Source of the DNA: Bathynomus jamesi
Lineage: Eukaryota > Arthropoda > Malacostraca > Isopoda > Cirolanidae
Assembly (NCBI GenBank): GCA_023014485.1
Contig: JAJOZX010009450.1
Span: 1-64,000 of the forward strand
Length of the DNA: 64,000 nt
Direction of reading: 5' to 3'
The notes beneath the pieces were generated by a model. The model was not told the origin of the DNA, searched no databases, and was given only the letters and a program-made list of their open reading frames with translations. Below are positions 50,470 to 59,730 of the stretch, piece after piece; the stretch's first letter is position 1; each line of letters begins with the position of its first letter. Made by a program: the position numbers and the translations under genes.

Positions 50470-51055
50470 CGCAGGAAGGAGGCGCCAAAGGCGAATGCCA
50501 GCAAAAACGCACCCCCCCCCCTCCCCCACTATTGGAAAAGAAAAGAGCCAAATTCAAGGTCCGAAGTTTTCGAGATGCCTGGACACTGCCTGCGTTTGAA
50601 AGATTGAAGGTCACAGACACGGGGAAAGATGGATTGAGGAAGATTATTCCAGAGTTGACCGGTTGAATAGATGAAAGATTGAAAATACCGATTAACCCTT
50701 GCGTTAGAGAGTTGGACAGAAAAGGAATGAGAATGTGTAGAAAGTCTAGTACTGCGTGCTCTCTTTAAAGGAGGAGGCATGCAGCAAGAGAGTTCAGAAA
50801 AACAGTGTCCGTTATAATAGCGATAGTAAGGAGAGACTGAGGCAACATGAGCGAAGAGAGGAATTGAAGACAGGAAGAGGCGGGGAACTTATGTGATGAA
50901 AAGCCTTTGATTCCACTCGGTCAAATGGAGCTGTGTGGGTTGAGCCAACCCACACACGAGAAACGTACTCCATACAGGGGCAGACAAGTCCCCTGTACAG
51001 AGACAGCAACTGAGTAGGAATAAAGAACCCATGGCTACATCCATGTACGCACAAA
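50470..51055 (-). pseudogene. Jockey/I-like LINE RT fragment, copy 3
   Basis: Minus strand: LLSLYRGLVCPCMEYVSRVW, VGSTHTAPFDRVESKAF, a gap, PPPLKRARSTRLSTHSHSFS, VQLSNARVNRYFQSFIYSTG, QLWNNLPQSIFP and SFKRRQCPGISKT. Only the 3' third of the family seen at 30880-33599 is present. A poly-C run (50509-50525) lies near the 3' end. Confidence 0.82.
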
Positions 51056-51154
51056 ACCATCACGTGGCAAGATGATGAAATGCTTCTGCAGGAAAGGGGT
51101 TGAAACAGGAATTAAGAAAAGAATCAGATTTTCCACATCAGAGAGAAAGAGAAA

Positions 51155-51155
<1 letters not shown>

Positions 51156-51209
<54 letters not shown>
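51156..51209. repeat. (CA)n microsatellite
   Basis: Uninterrupted CA dinucleotides. Confidence 0.95.
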
Positions 51210-51212
<3 letters not shown>

Positions 51213-51324
51213 TTACAGCCGACTCGAGGTGGTACCCATAACTTTCATAAAGCCGAAGACCAACTCACAAAGAGGAGAACAAGCCCAGACAAGCAAGAAG
51301 GGTCTCCGACGAGACACAATGGTT

Positions 51325-51455
51325 TTTAAATTGGAACTGAAAACATTTAGCGCCTCTATCTGCGGTAATTTCTTCTAGTATAAAATAGTTGTTTGAAACC
51401 AATGTGTAAACATGTTTAAAAATAGCTTGGATAAAGTTCTGAACAAATCAGGGTT
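51325..51455 (+). pseudogene. CR1-type LINE C-terminal scrap
   Basis: VFKLELKTFSASICGNFF, then after a stop VNMFKNSLDKVLNKSGF. K-F--S-CGNFF---V-----V--FK-SLDK-L is the CR1 C-terminus, as at 57040-57190. Confidence 0.65.
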
Positions 51456-51524
51456 TAAGACTGTCCCCACATATAAAATAATTTAAAAATCGATTAAATA
51501 AGTATTTTGAAAATAGTAGTTTAA

Positions 51525-51633
51525 CCTTTTCATGCCCATGGTTGTTAATGTGACCATACAATTTAGTCCTTATGGAGAATAACATAAGGTATAAAATTGT
51601 TTTAATCTTAAACATAATTTGGGCATGAAAGGG
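51525..51633. mobile_element. Mini TTAA element 4 (piggyBac-like MITE)
   Basis: TTAA at 51521-51524; the right flank is ATAA (one change). Ends CCTTTTCATGCCCA and TGGGCATGAAAGG are perfect 13-14 bp TIRs. 109 bp, non-coding. Confidence 0.65.
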
Positions 51634-51639
51634 ATAACG

Positions 51640-52520
51640 TAACTCCGCAAGAGTTTGTTTAAACATTTCCTCCTACACTTACTTATAATCCTTACCCCAC
51701 TTCAGAGAGACGTCTTTGGTTGCATTGTGTCCATTGAGCAATTCATGTACCGCGAAGTACAGTATAAACACCTTTCAAGGTGGGAGACTCATTGAAACTC
51801 GGCGACGTTGAAAGAATTGGCAAACACATACACATAACAGACATTCAATTACAGAAAACACGCTCACACATTTACCTGCCTTGTCAATATGTCTAAATAT
51901 ATTTTGTACAAATACATAATTTCATAACAAAAAAAAATGCATGGCATGGATTAGGTGAGGTAGGTTTTTCTCTTCTTTCTATTCGTTCTCTTCGGTGGCT
52001 GGATGTGACGGGTGAGGGTATGATGTGGAAAATCTAATTTCTGTTCTCAGTTCCTGTTTCAACCCCTTTCCTGCAGAAGCATTTCATCACCGAGCTGGTG
52101 TGATGGTTTTGCGCGGGAATGGGTGTAGACATGACGATTTTGACCTTTACCTCTCTTTTAATTATTTTGGGGCTAGCCTGGAGTGGGTCTTGGGGTCTTC
52201 GTTGGCAACAATACCAAAGTAAATAGAGCTGTAAATATTTTGTATAAAATCAAAACATACTGTATGTTCGAGATTTTTGTGACAATACCAAGTAGTTGAT
52301 AGACAATTAGCACATATATATAATTATTATGTTAGTTTATACAACCATGCTCTCTAGTGTACGATTTCGGTGTGTGCATAAAGTAATTGTCGAGACTAGT
52401 TTATATATTCTTCTCTTTCCCGTAAAATTTCCTTGGCTACTTTTCCAGGGTCAAGGTAGTAGGGGGAGAGCCTTATGCTTTCTACTACTGCTAGAATAAT
52501 TAAAACAATGCACTAGTTTA
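51640..52520. other. Intergenic, nothing recognised
   Basis: No reading frame with known motifs. AT-rich in the second half. Confidence 0.4.
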
Positions 52521-52577
52521 ATAACAGGAACCTCCCCGAGTGGACCAAAAGGGCTTTGAGGCTTTCTTTGTCCTTTT

Positions 52578-52579
<2 letters not shown>
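52521..52579 (+). repeat. 3' tail of a second CR1-like LINE
   Basis: CCTCCCCGAGTGGACCAAAA, then GGGCTTTGAGGC and TCCTTTTAACTCTCTCTC parallels the 3' UTR end of the LINE at 57235-57300 (CCTCCTCGGTATGGGCCGCA, AGGCCTTTTGAGG, TCCTTGTAACTCTCTC). Confidence 0.7.

Positions 52580-52647
<68 letters not shown>
52580..52647. repeat. (TC)n microsatellite, tail of upstream LINE
   Basis: About 68 bp of TC directly after the LINE tail and directly before the next LINE's 5' region. Confidence 0.95.
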
Positions 52648-52648
<1 letters not shown>

Positions 52649-53633
52649 CAGGGGTATAAAGGTTATGACATTTCTTCTGGATGTTGTAAACTTTATACTT
52701 GGGGTGTGACAGCCGTCCGGTCCCGAGTCGTGGGATTCTAGAGAAATTGGCTGCCAGTTCCTTTAGGTTCTCTCTCTCTTTCGGGAGGGCGGTTAAAGTA
52801 TGTTGTACAATCCTGTCCCGTGGGTTACTAGGACCCCATCCCATCCTACTCTGTCCTTTTAGCTTACATTAAGGATGTTCTCCTCTGACTGAAAAAAAAA
52901 AAAAAAAACCTTTTTTTTAGTATAAAGTATTTTTCTCTTTTACTATTAGGACCCTACTGCTACCTCATGCGTGGGAAGAGAGGCTTTGGAACCTCTATAA
53001 ATAACACCATTTAACGCTCGTAGGTTGTGAGAGACTGGGATGGAGGGGTCCCAGGCGTAGGGGCGCGATGAATGGAGTGTGGCTAGTGCCCCGTTAAGCC
53101 CATTCCTAACGCGTAATGGCCTGACCAGCCCCCTGCGACCGTTCTTTGGTGACCAATTGATGGTGCTTGGCTGTACTGCTCTGAGGTGAGAGAGCTTACT
53201 GCCCAGCTGGCTGCCAGGCCAGCGTAAAGTCTCGGGGTAGACTCTGGGTCTGGTGGGATATCCCTTGAACACTGGATTCTAAGAGTCTGGCCGCTTGTGA
53301 GTGACTAGTAAGACTTAGTAAGGGGCTGCATCTCGCTGTCGCTCCTGGCGGAAAATCCGTGATGCCTGCGTCGCGAGTGTTTGTCAGTTGGTAGCTGCGA
53401 CACGTTTGGGATTGTCCGGCCCTGGGGAGACCTTTGGTCGGTGCGGCAGTAGCCAGAGGTGTAGTCTTCTGGAAGGGATGAACGTCATTTGCAAGTAGGT
53501 GGATGCGTCTACGCGCGGGATGAATTCACCCCCCCCCCTTTTTCATATACTGGTCAGAACGTTTTTGATAGTTTTCATTGCTAGAACGCTTTATCTTATT
53601 CAGAGTATTCAGAAAAAAAAAAAAAGAGAAAAT
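52648..53633 (+). promoter_or_regulatory. Putative 5' UTR/promoter region of the CR1 LINE
   Basis: GC-richer than the surroundings, with no long frame on the plus strand. It holds a poly-A run at 52890-52906 and a poly-C run near 53530. CR1-type elements carry internal promoters here; no specific promoter motif is visible. Confidence 0.5.
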
Positions 53634-54286
53634 ATGGCAGGGCCAACTAAATTGAAAGCAGAATGCTTTAAATGTAAAGTTAATCATTGGTGCGTTGACT
53701 TTCCTGAAGCCAGATAATTAATAGGGAATTAGGCAAAATTAATATCAAGAATAAGAGTTGCCCTATCATTGTCCATATTGGTGGCAATGACATTTTTCTG
53801 GGAGGGACAGGAGGGCAGACAGAGCCCATTATAAAAGAATTTAAGAACCTAACTGACAAGGTTAGGGATAGGACAGACATGGGTATGGTCGTACGAATTC
53901 TCCCTCGAATGCGTGCTAGTGACTATACTCTAAGTAAAGCCATTAGCATAAATAAAAGAGTTAAACGCATGTGTGATGATAAAGGCCTAAAGTTTGTTGA
54001 TTTTTGGCCTACATTCTACGGAAATGGGGAATACTTTGGTTCGGACGGGATACATTTTAACCAGAAGGGGAAAAAGAAGTATGGTGATTTGCTGAACATT
54101 AATTTGTATAATCTTTTTAAACTAGGACCCCCCAAACCAGCAATTGATCCTGCTCCCCAAACAGTTAAACCTACTCCCCCAGCAGTTAGTCCCCCTCCCC
54201 CAACAGTTAGTCCCCCTCCAGCAGGTAGTCCCCCTCCAACAGCAGGTAGTCCCCCTCCAACAGCAGGTAGTCCCCTCCCCCAGTAG
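53634..54286 (+). pseudogene. CR1 ORF1 with SGNH/GDSL-esterase domain, deleted and frameshifted
   Basis: Starts MAGPTKLKAECFKCKVNHWC (53634-53717), a Cys/His N-terminus. The frame then shifts to one open from 53708: RELGKINIKNKSCPIIVHIG, GND (block III of SGNH hydrolases, 53774-53791), DMGMVVRILPRMRASDYTLS, INKRVKRMCDDKGLKFVDFW, and DGIHFNQKGKKKY (block V with catalytic Asp and His, 54044-54061). A proline-rich tail of SPPPTAG repeats follows. Esterase domains in ORF1 are a known property of CR1-like elements. The GDS nucleophile block is absent, so the middle of ORF1 is deleted. A one-base loss near 54270 creates the stop at 54286; the alternative frame continues to a TAG at about 54368. Confidence 0.85.
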
Positions 54287-54312
54287 TTAGTCCCCCTCCA
54301 ACAGCAGGTAGT
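54170..54312 (+). repeat. Proline-coding minisatellite in ORF1
   Basis: About seven diverged 18-21 bp units of AGTCCCCCTCCAACAGCAGG type encode S-P-P-P-T-A-G. The frame slip that ends ORF1 lies inside this array. Confidence 0.85.
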
Positions 54313-56515
54313 GACTCTCCTTCAACGGTGGAGGGGGCTCAGGCTCCTGCGGAGATTGTCCCTTGTTAGTGAGGGGCTCTTCAACTCCCGACAGCCCTGG
54401 CTGTTCGGGAAACGGGTCGTGCTAGGGGGCGGTCAGAATAGGGGAGGCTCCCTCCGTGCAATGCTTTTTAATGCTAGGTCGATCAGGAACAAGTTTGGCG
54501 AGCTACGGGCGCTCTTAGCATCAGAATACCAGGATATCGTTGCTATCACCGAGTCCTGGATTCATACTGATCGTAGGGACTACGTTGGGGAGTTCGAAAT
54601 TCCCGGGTATAGAATGTTTCGCAAAGACCGCACCCGTGGGGAGGGGGGTGGGGTACTAATATACGTCAGAGACACGTTGAGTCCGGTTGACTGCCAGTTC
54701 CGGTCGGAACGGGAGCTGCTTGGCGTCGATCTGAACGTGGGAGGGACGAACTATAGGTTAATCTTGGTGTACAAACCTCCGCATCTCCTCCTCGAGGAGG
54801 ATACAGACCTGTACACCGAACTCAGTAGCCTGCTAGGGGATAGGGTGTGTGTAGTTTTAGGAGACTTCAACTATCGCAGCATAAAGTGGGAAAACAGGAC
54901 TGCCGATGCTGAAGGGAGGAGGCTAGTTGACTTTGCTGATGAGAACTTCCTCACTCAGTGGGTCAACGAGCCTACACGAGGCGAAAGCGTTCTAGACTTA
55001 GTATTCACGACCGAAGACAATCTCGTCACTGGCCTCACCGTTGACGAATCATTGGGCGGGAGTGATCACGGTCTTATTAGGTTCCGTGTGTGCGTCCCTC
55101 GGGTGAAGCGTAGTAACTCGAGAGGCAGTAAGCTCGATCTCCGGCAGGCGAACTTTGTTAGCCTCAGGGATAGCATAGGAGAGATGGGGTTAGATGTTGG
55201 CGGCGATGTTGAGGGAGTGTGGAGTGCATTCCGGGACGAGTTTATGGTGCTGCAGTCTGCTGCCATACCCTCAAAACCGGTCACCCCTGCTGCAACGCAG
55301 CCTAGGTGGTTCAATCGTGACATCGCTTTGGCTATCCGAAATAGGAAAGTAGCGTATAGGAGGGCGAAGGCCAATCGTTCCCACGAGAACACTGAAGCGT
55401 ATGTCCGCCTGTGTAGGGAAATGAAGGCGAAGGTTAGGCTAGCGAAACGTAACGAAGAACTACGGGTGGCAAGCCTCTGCAAGGGGAACCCTAAGGAGTT
55501 CTTCAGTTATGTTAATAGTAGAAAGCCCATTAGAAGCATGATAGGTCCGTTAAAGGACGGAAGCGGCGTTCTGCGGACCTCCGACGCGGACATCGCTAAT
55601 GTGCTTAATGAGTACTTTGCGGGAGTGTTCACCAGGGAGGATACCCGCGTTATCCCCGAGCCAGGCGTGAGGCACGAAGGTGCTGGCCTGGATAGTGTTA
55701 GATGTACCGCGACAGTCGTTGCCGATAGAATAGACAAACTGAGCGCGTTTAAGGCTCCTGGGCCAGACCAGTTTCTCCCCAGAGTGTTGCGAGAAGTGCG
55801 CGACCAGGTGGCTCCCCACCTGGCTACAGTCTTCAACAAATCGTTGGAAATGGGCCAGGTACCTGGTGACTGGAGGGAAGCCAACGTGACCCCTATCTTT
55901 AAGAAAGGGGATCACGAAAGTCCAGGGAACTATCGTCCCATTAGTCTCACTTCAGTTGTAGGTAAATTATTAGAAGGGATAATAGCTGATAGGATCGTTG
56001 ACCATTTGGATTCCTACAAGCTGCTTGGGGACTCCCAACATAGGTTTAGACGGCATAGGTCGTGTCTCACCAACTTGCTCGAGTTTTTCCACGTCATGTT
56101 GAGTGAGTACGATAAGAGTAGGGCTATTGATATACTTTATCTCGACTTTCAGAAAGCCTTTGATAAGGTACCTCACCGCCGGCAAATGGCGAAAGTGCGC
56201 GCGCTGGGTATCGGTGGGGAAATAGGTAGGTGGATTGAAAACTGGCTGAGGAATAGGCAGCAGAGGGTGGTAATTAAAGGGGCTAGTTCGGGTTGGGCCT
56301 CGGTCACTAGTGGGGTTCCTCAGGGTTCCGTTTTGGGGCCACTGTTGTTTATCATTTACATAAATGATATCGACGGTGGCATCGTCAGTCGGATCGCCAA
56401 ATTCGCTGATGACACCAAGCTTGGGGCCAATGTTGGGACGCCCGAAGCGATCGAGGAACTGCGTGCGGACCTAGGTAAGATAGGAGTGGTCCGAAAAGTG
56501 GCAAATGCCGTTTAA
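54311..56515 (+). CDS. CR1 ORF2 part 1: AP endonuclease and reverse transcriptase
   Basis: 734 codons in the same frame as the broken ORF1. The real start is probably somewhat downstream of 54311. AP-endonuclease from residue 48: LRAMLFNARSIRNKFGELRA, IVAITESWI, GGGVLIYVRD, CVVLGDFNYRSIKW and LGGSDHGLIRF carry the expected N, E, D-N and S-D-H catalytic positions. The RT follows: DKLSAFKAPGPDQFLPRVLR, ANVTPIFKKGDHESPGNYRP, ISLTSVVGKLLEGIIADRI, LYLDFQKAFDKVPH, SGVPQGSVLGPLLFIIYIND and KFADDTKLG (catalytic FADD, 56401-56424). The end is false: a one-base deletion near 56490 turns the frame into GVVRKVANAV and a stop, whereas the next frame reads on. Confidence 0.93.
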   Translation: MTLLQRWRGLRLLRRLSLVSEGLFNSRQPWLFGKRVVLGGGQNRGGSLRAMLFNARSIRNKFGELRALLASEYQDIVAITESWIHTDRRDYVGEFEIPGYRMFRKDRTRGEGGGVLIYVRDTLSPVDCQFRSERELLGVDLNVGGTNYRLILVYKPPHLLLEEDTDLYTELSSLLGDRVCVVLGDFNYRSIKWENRTADAEGRRLVDFADENFLTQWVNEPTRGESVLDLVFTTEDNLVTGLTVDESLGGSDHGLIRFRVCVPRVKRSNSRGSKLDLRQANFVSLRDSIGEMGLDVGGDVEGVWSAFRDEFMVLQSAAIPSKPVTPAATQPRWFNRDIALAIRNRKVAYRRAKANRSHENTEAYVRLCREMKAKVRLAKRNEELRVASLCKGNPKEFFSYVNSRKPIRSMIGPLKDGSGVLRTSDADIANVLNEYFAGVFTREDTRVIPEPGVRHEGAGLDSVRCTATVVADRIDKLSAFKAPGPDQFLPRVLREVRDQVAPHLATVFNKSLEMGQVPGDWREANVTPIFKKGDHESPGNYRPISLTSVVGKLLEGIIADRIVDHLDSYKLLGDSQHRFRRHRSCLTNLLEFFHVMLSEYDKSRAIDILYLDFQKAFDKVPHRRQMAKVRALGIGGEIGRWIENWLRNRQQRVVIKGASSGWASVTSGVPQGSVLGPLLFIIYINDIDGGIVSRIAKFADDTKLGANVGTPEAIEELRADLGKIGVVRKVANAV

Positions 56516-57197
56516 CTTGGGTAAATGCAAAGTGATGCACATTGGCTACGCCAATCCCAAGTCGGACTACTCGATGTTGGGTAGTAATATCGAGGTGACT
56601 GATTTAGAAAAGGACTTGGGTGTGCTAATTAGCAGCGACCTTAAGTTTACGAAACAGTGTGTAGAGGTGGAAAAGAAAGCCCAGAAACTATTGGGTTATA
56701 TCAGGAGGCAATTTCAGTTTCGGAACAAGGAGATTGTGCTCTCACTGTACAATTCCCTTGTTCGGCCGCACCTGGAGTATGCTGTGCAGTTCTGGTCGCC
56801 CACCCTCAGGAAAGATATTGAGAGGCTGGAGCGAGTGCAGGCGAGGGCCACAAAGTTAATCCCTTCCGTTAGGCATATGGGCTACAATCGACGGTTACGC
56901 GCCCTGAACTTGTTTTCGCTTGAAACTCGGAGGCTGCGCGGTCAACTGATCGAGGTTTTCAAGCTCTTACGCGGGTTGAACGATGTCGATTTTAGAAGTA
57001 TGTTTAGTTTAAATGATAACCCAACTCGCAACAATGGTTGGAAGTTGGATTTGAAACGGTTTAGGACTAGTGTGTGTGGGAATTACTTTACGAATAAGAT
57101 CTGTGACACATGGAACAGGTTACCTTCGGAAGTTGTGAACAGTTCCTCTGTGGATCAGTTCAAGAAAGGGTTAGACCAGATCTTGCACGCTATTTGA
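56505..57197 (+). CDS. CR1 ORF2 part 2: RT thumb and C-terminal region
   Basis: Continues ORF2 after the frameshift: WQMPFNLGKCKVMHIG, DLEKDLGVLISSDLKFTKQC, YNSLVRPHLEYAVQFWSPTL, KDIERLERVQARATKLIP, SLETRRLRGQLIEVFKLL, TSVCGNYFTNKICDTWNRLP and VVNSSSVDQFKKGLDQILHA. These are the usual post-RT CR1 motifs. Restoring one base would give an ORF2 of roughly 960 codons, the normal size. Confidence 0.92.
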   Translation: MPFNLGKCKVMHIGYANPKSDYSMLGSNIEVTDLEKDLGVLISSDLKFTKQCVEVEKKAQKLLGYIRRQFQFRNKEIVLSLYNSLVRPHLEYAVQFWSPTLRKDIERLERVQARATKLIPSVRHMGYNRRLRALNLFSLETRRLRGQLIEVFKLLRGLNDVDFRSMFSLNDNPTRNNGWKLDLKRFRTSVCGNYFTNKICDTWNRLPSEVVNSSSVDQFKKGLDQILHAI

Positions 57198-57310
57198 GTG
57201 TGTACAAAATTTTCCCTGGCACCCGTTGCCATTGGTACCTCCTCGGTATGGGCCGCAAGGCCTTTTGAGGTACTTCTTTTCCTTGTAACTCTCTCTCTCT
57301 CTCTCTCTCA
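57198..57310 (+). repeat. CR1 3' UTR and (CT)n tail
   Basis: Short 3' UTR with CCTCCTCGGTATGGGCCGCA and AGGCCTTTTGAGG ending TTGTAACTCTCTCTCTCTCT. A CT-repeat tail replaces poly(A). Confidence 0.8.
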
Positions 57311-57738
57311 TATTTTATGCATAAATGCATGAGCCTAAAATCCTTATCACTCCTCCTATTCTCAAAAGTCGCACCGGAATTGCAATTGCTGCACCAATTG
57401 CCCGTCTGCCTATCTGCTTCCTTTCGCATGCCCTGCAGGAGAATGACCATTAAATCATTGCGGATTTACCCGCAGATATCTTTTCAATATTCTTTTTTTA
57501 TAGTCGTAGTTGAGGTACAAAAGCATTTATTACAATTTATTACATGAAATGCTGCGGTGCATGAGTAACTGAAAGAGATTAAAGCAAATTACCGCCACTG
57601 ATTCTTCATTAAGAAAAGTCACCTCACTCATAGAGTAAGAAAAATTATTGCAAAAATTCTTTTGCAGAAAAAGTAAATAGATTTCTGGTTGTGACATTTC
57701 TTATTTCTTTCATTGTAATCTACTGACTGTAAAGGGAG

Positions 57739-57743
<5 letters not shown>
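57311..57743. other. Intergenic, nothing recognised
   Basis: Open frames here have no motifs. AT-rich. Confidence 0.4.
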
Positions 57744-57781
<38 letters not shown>

Positions 57782-57800
57782 TATATATATTATATATATA
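57744..57800. repeat. (TA)n microsatellite
   Basis: TA tract with AAT and ATT interruptions. Confidence 0.9.
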
Positions 57801-57949
57801 ACTTCGGAACAAAAAAATAGAAAACTGTCTGAAAAGCGCTCCTGACGTTCATAATACCTTTAAGTTATACACCTTTATAAGGAATATAGAGTATCTGTGA
57901 CGTCATTATGATGAAAAAAAGACTTCTGTGTGCCACTTTTGAAAGGAAA

Positions 57950-58560
57950 AATTAAAATATAGCAAAACTTTATTAAATAGTGAAAAATTAATACAAAACG
58001 CATCCAAAATATTAGAATATCTTTTCAGGTGTTACAAATTTATTATGTTTGTTGAGTATTGCCAATATATTAAACCTTTATCAAAGACTTTCTAACTCTG
58101 CATTTTAATATTTAGTTGGTCCACCTTTAGCCCTAATTACGGCTTCCAATCGAGTCGACAAGCCTCTTGCATTCTCCTGTAGTTATCGATTGCCTGGTTA
58201 TCATCAAACACCTCTTCAGTTCACTAAATACTGTGTTTCTGGTTTACGCTTTTGGAGCTTCTGCTTAGCAATATTACAAAGATTTTCTATCGGATTAAGA
58301 TCGGGAGAATTAGCTGGCCATGGTAGTACTTAAATTTCATGAGCATCAAACGATGCAGATATTGCACGAGTCGCATGAGCTGGAGCCAGGTCATATTGAA
58401 AAATAAATGGTTCGTTACCATACAGCTGTTCCACAGACTCCAGCATGAAGTATTCTAAGATTCCTTGATAAACGTGACGATTGACAGTTCTATTTACAAA
58501 TATGAGTGACCCCACACCATTTGCCTTCATGGAACCCCACACTAACACACTCGCCGCCTT
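57950..58560 (-). pseudogene. Tc1-like transposase C-terminal half
   Basis: Minus strand from 58560: IKAASVLVWGSMKANGVGSL, IFVNRTVNRHVYQGILEYFM, and FQYDLAPAHATRAISASFDA (second catalytic Asp). Then PWPANSPDLNPIENL (third acid) and AVIRAKGGPTKY with stops. The element's N-terminal half is on the opposite strand immediately to the right. Confidence 0.85.
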
Positions 58561-58800
58561 TATGAAATGGGATTTTGGCCACGAAAACCGAAAATCAAGC
58601 CGGTGTTAAATGCGAAGCAAAAGAGAAGACGACTTCCTGGCGCAAAGAAAGAGTTGCATGGACTGCAGACGAGTGATAAAAAGTGTTTTTTTCAGACGAA
58701 TCAAAATTTTGTGTCATTTTGCGACAAGAGTCCGCGAGTTTGGCGAAGAAAGTCTGAAATGTACCATGAAATCTGCTTGAAGCGATCGGTCAAATTTACG
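58561..58800 (+). pseudogene. Tc1-like transposase middle region, inverted relative to its C-terminus
   Basis: KPVLNAKQKRRRLPGAKKEL, KKCFFQTNQNFVSFCDKSPR and VWRRKSEMYHEICLKRSVKF match the segment that normally directly precedes the VLVWGSM block. Here that block is on the other strand starting at the adjacent base, so an inversion breakpoint lies at about 58561. The FSDES catalytic motif has become FFQTN. Confidence 0.82.
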
Positions 58801-59299
58801 GCGGATGTGTTGGGAAATAGAAAACAAAGCCAGAATCAAATGTTACTGGTCTATAAACAATTCGGTCCAAACAGAATTAAAAACAAATGCATGTATACTT
58901 TTGATTTCCGAACTTTATACACAAACGTACCAGTTAATGAAGTATTTATTAGTTTTTATTACATTAAAAAACCTCAGCGACAGTAAGTAAAAATTTGCAT
59001 TACAAATACATATTAATCAACAGGGCGGCAAAAACGGCATATTGAAGTAACATATACAAACGTAAAAAGTACGATACATATTGTCTAAATACGTTCACAG
59101 AAGCAATCCAATCTCTTTTGAACGACACTTATATAACAATAAATAACATTAATTTTAATTAAACAAGAGAAATGAATTAACAGCAGTCCGTACATCGCGG
59201 ATCTCTATCTATCATATAAAGAACTCGTTTTTATGGAAAATAGATAAAGAAGTCATAATAATAACTAATTATTTAATAGTAATGGGCTATATTTAGATG
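58801..59299 (+). pseudogene. Penelope-like element RT, 5' part
   Basis: In-frame CMYTFDFRTLYTNVPVNEVF (58892-58950) is the Penelope RT motif around the first catalytic Asp. After decay, SSPYIADLYLSYKELVFMEN at about 59180-59240 matches the SP--ADL-L---E---M block, and NSNGLYLD follows up to the LINE insertion. The LINE target duplication (59284-59299) codes G-L-Y-L-D. Confidence 0.75.
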
Positions 59300-59730
59300 C
59301 TTCATCTTCAGAAGATGGGATGAAGCAAGGGATGAGGAGAGTAGGAACGCCTGCAGAGAAGCAAAAGAGAGCGAAAAAGGTGGTGGCGATGGCGAAGGGT
59401 GCAGCTCACAGGGAGGTGTATGACAACTTGGAAACAAGGAAGGACAGAATAAGATCTTCAGAATAGCGAGGCAGAGGGATAAGGAGTCAAAGGATTTGTA
59501 CAAGTAAAGATGATCAGGACGAGGAAGGCAGGATACTGACGGATGATGCTGAGATTTTGAACAGGTGGAGAGATTACTTTAAAACTGATGAATAAGGAAA
59601 ATGATCGAGTGGAGAGAGAGGTAGCAGCAACAGAGAATGCAGGAGATGGTGGCATGATTGAAAGGGAGGAGGTGCTAGAGGCATTGCGGAAAATGAAAGC
59701 GGGAAAAGAGGTGGGACCGACATATCCCAG
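59285..59730 (+). pseudogene. RTE-like LINE, region before RT
   Basis: In shifting frames: RDEESRNACREAKERAKKVV, REVYDNLETRKDRIR, GRILTDDAEILNRWRDYFK, then EREEVLEALRKMKAGKEVGP. This is the standard lead-in to the RTE reverse transcriptase. Confidence 0.75.

Larger units (their letters stand above)
52648..57310 (+). mobile_element. CR1-type non-LTR retrotransposon, near full length
   Basis: Order: GC-richer 5' UTR (52648-53633), ORF1 with Cys-containing N-terminus and SGNH esterase region (53634-54370), ORF2 endonuclease plus RT (54311-57197), 3' UTR, and a (CT)n tail at 57289-57309. Only a few frame lesions are visible, so it is the youngest LINE here. Both outer edges are TC microsatellite, so no target duplication can be defined. 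Confidence 0.9.

Noticed and set aside
51072..51378. Frames with HTHTHT repeats
   Set aside because: Translation of (CA)n; only the short CR1 C-terminal scrap at the end is meaningful.
52518..52844. Minus-strand frame with RERERE repeats
   Set aside because: Translation of the (TC)n tract and LINE 5' region; microsatellite artefact.
55066..55915. Minus-strand frames opposite CR1 ORF2
   Set aside because: Antisense shadows of the endonuclease/RT gene.
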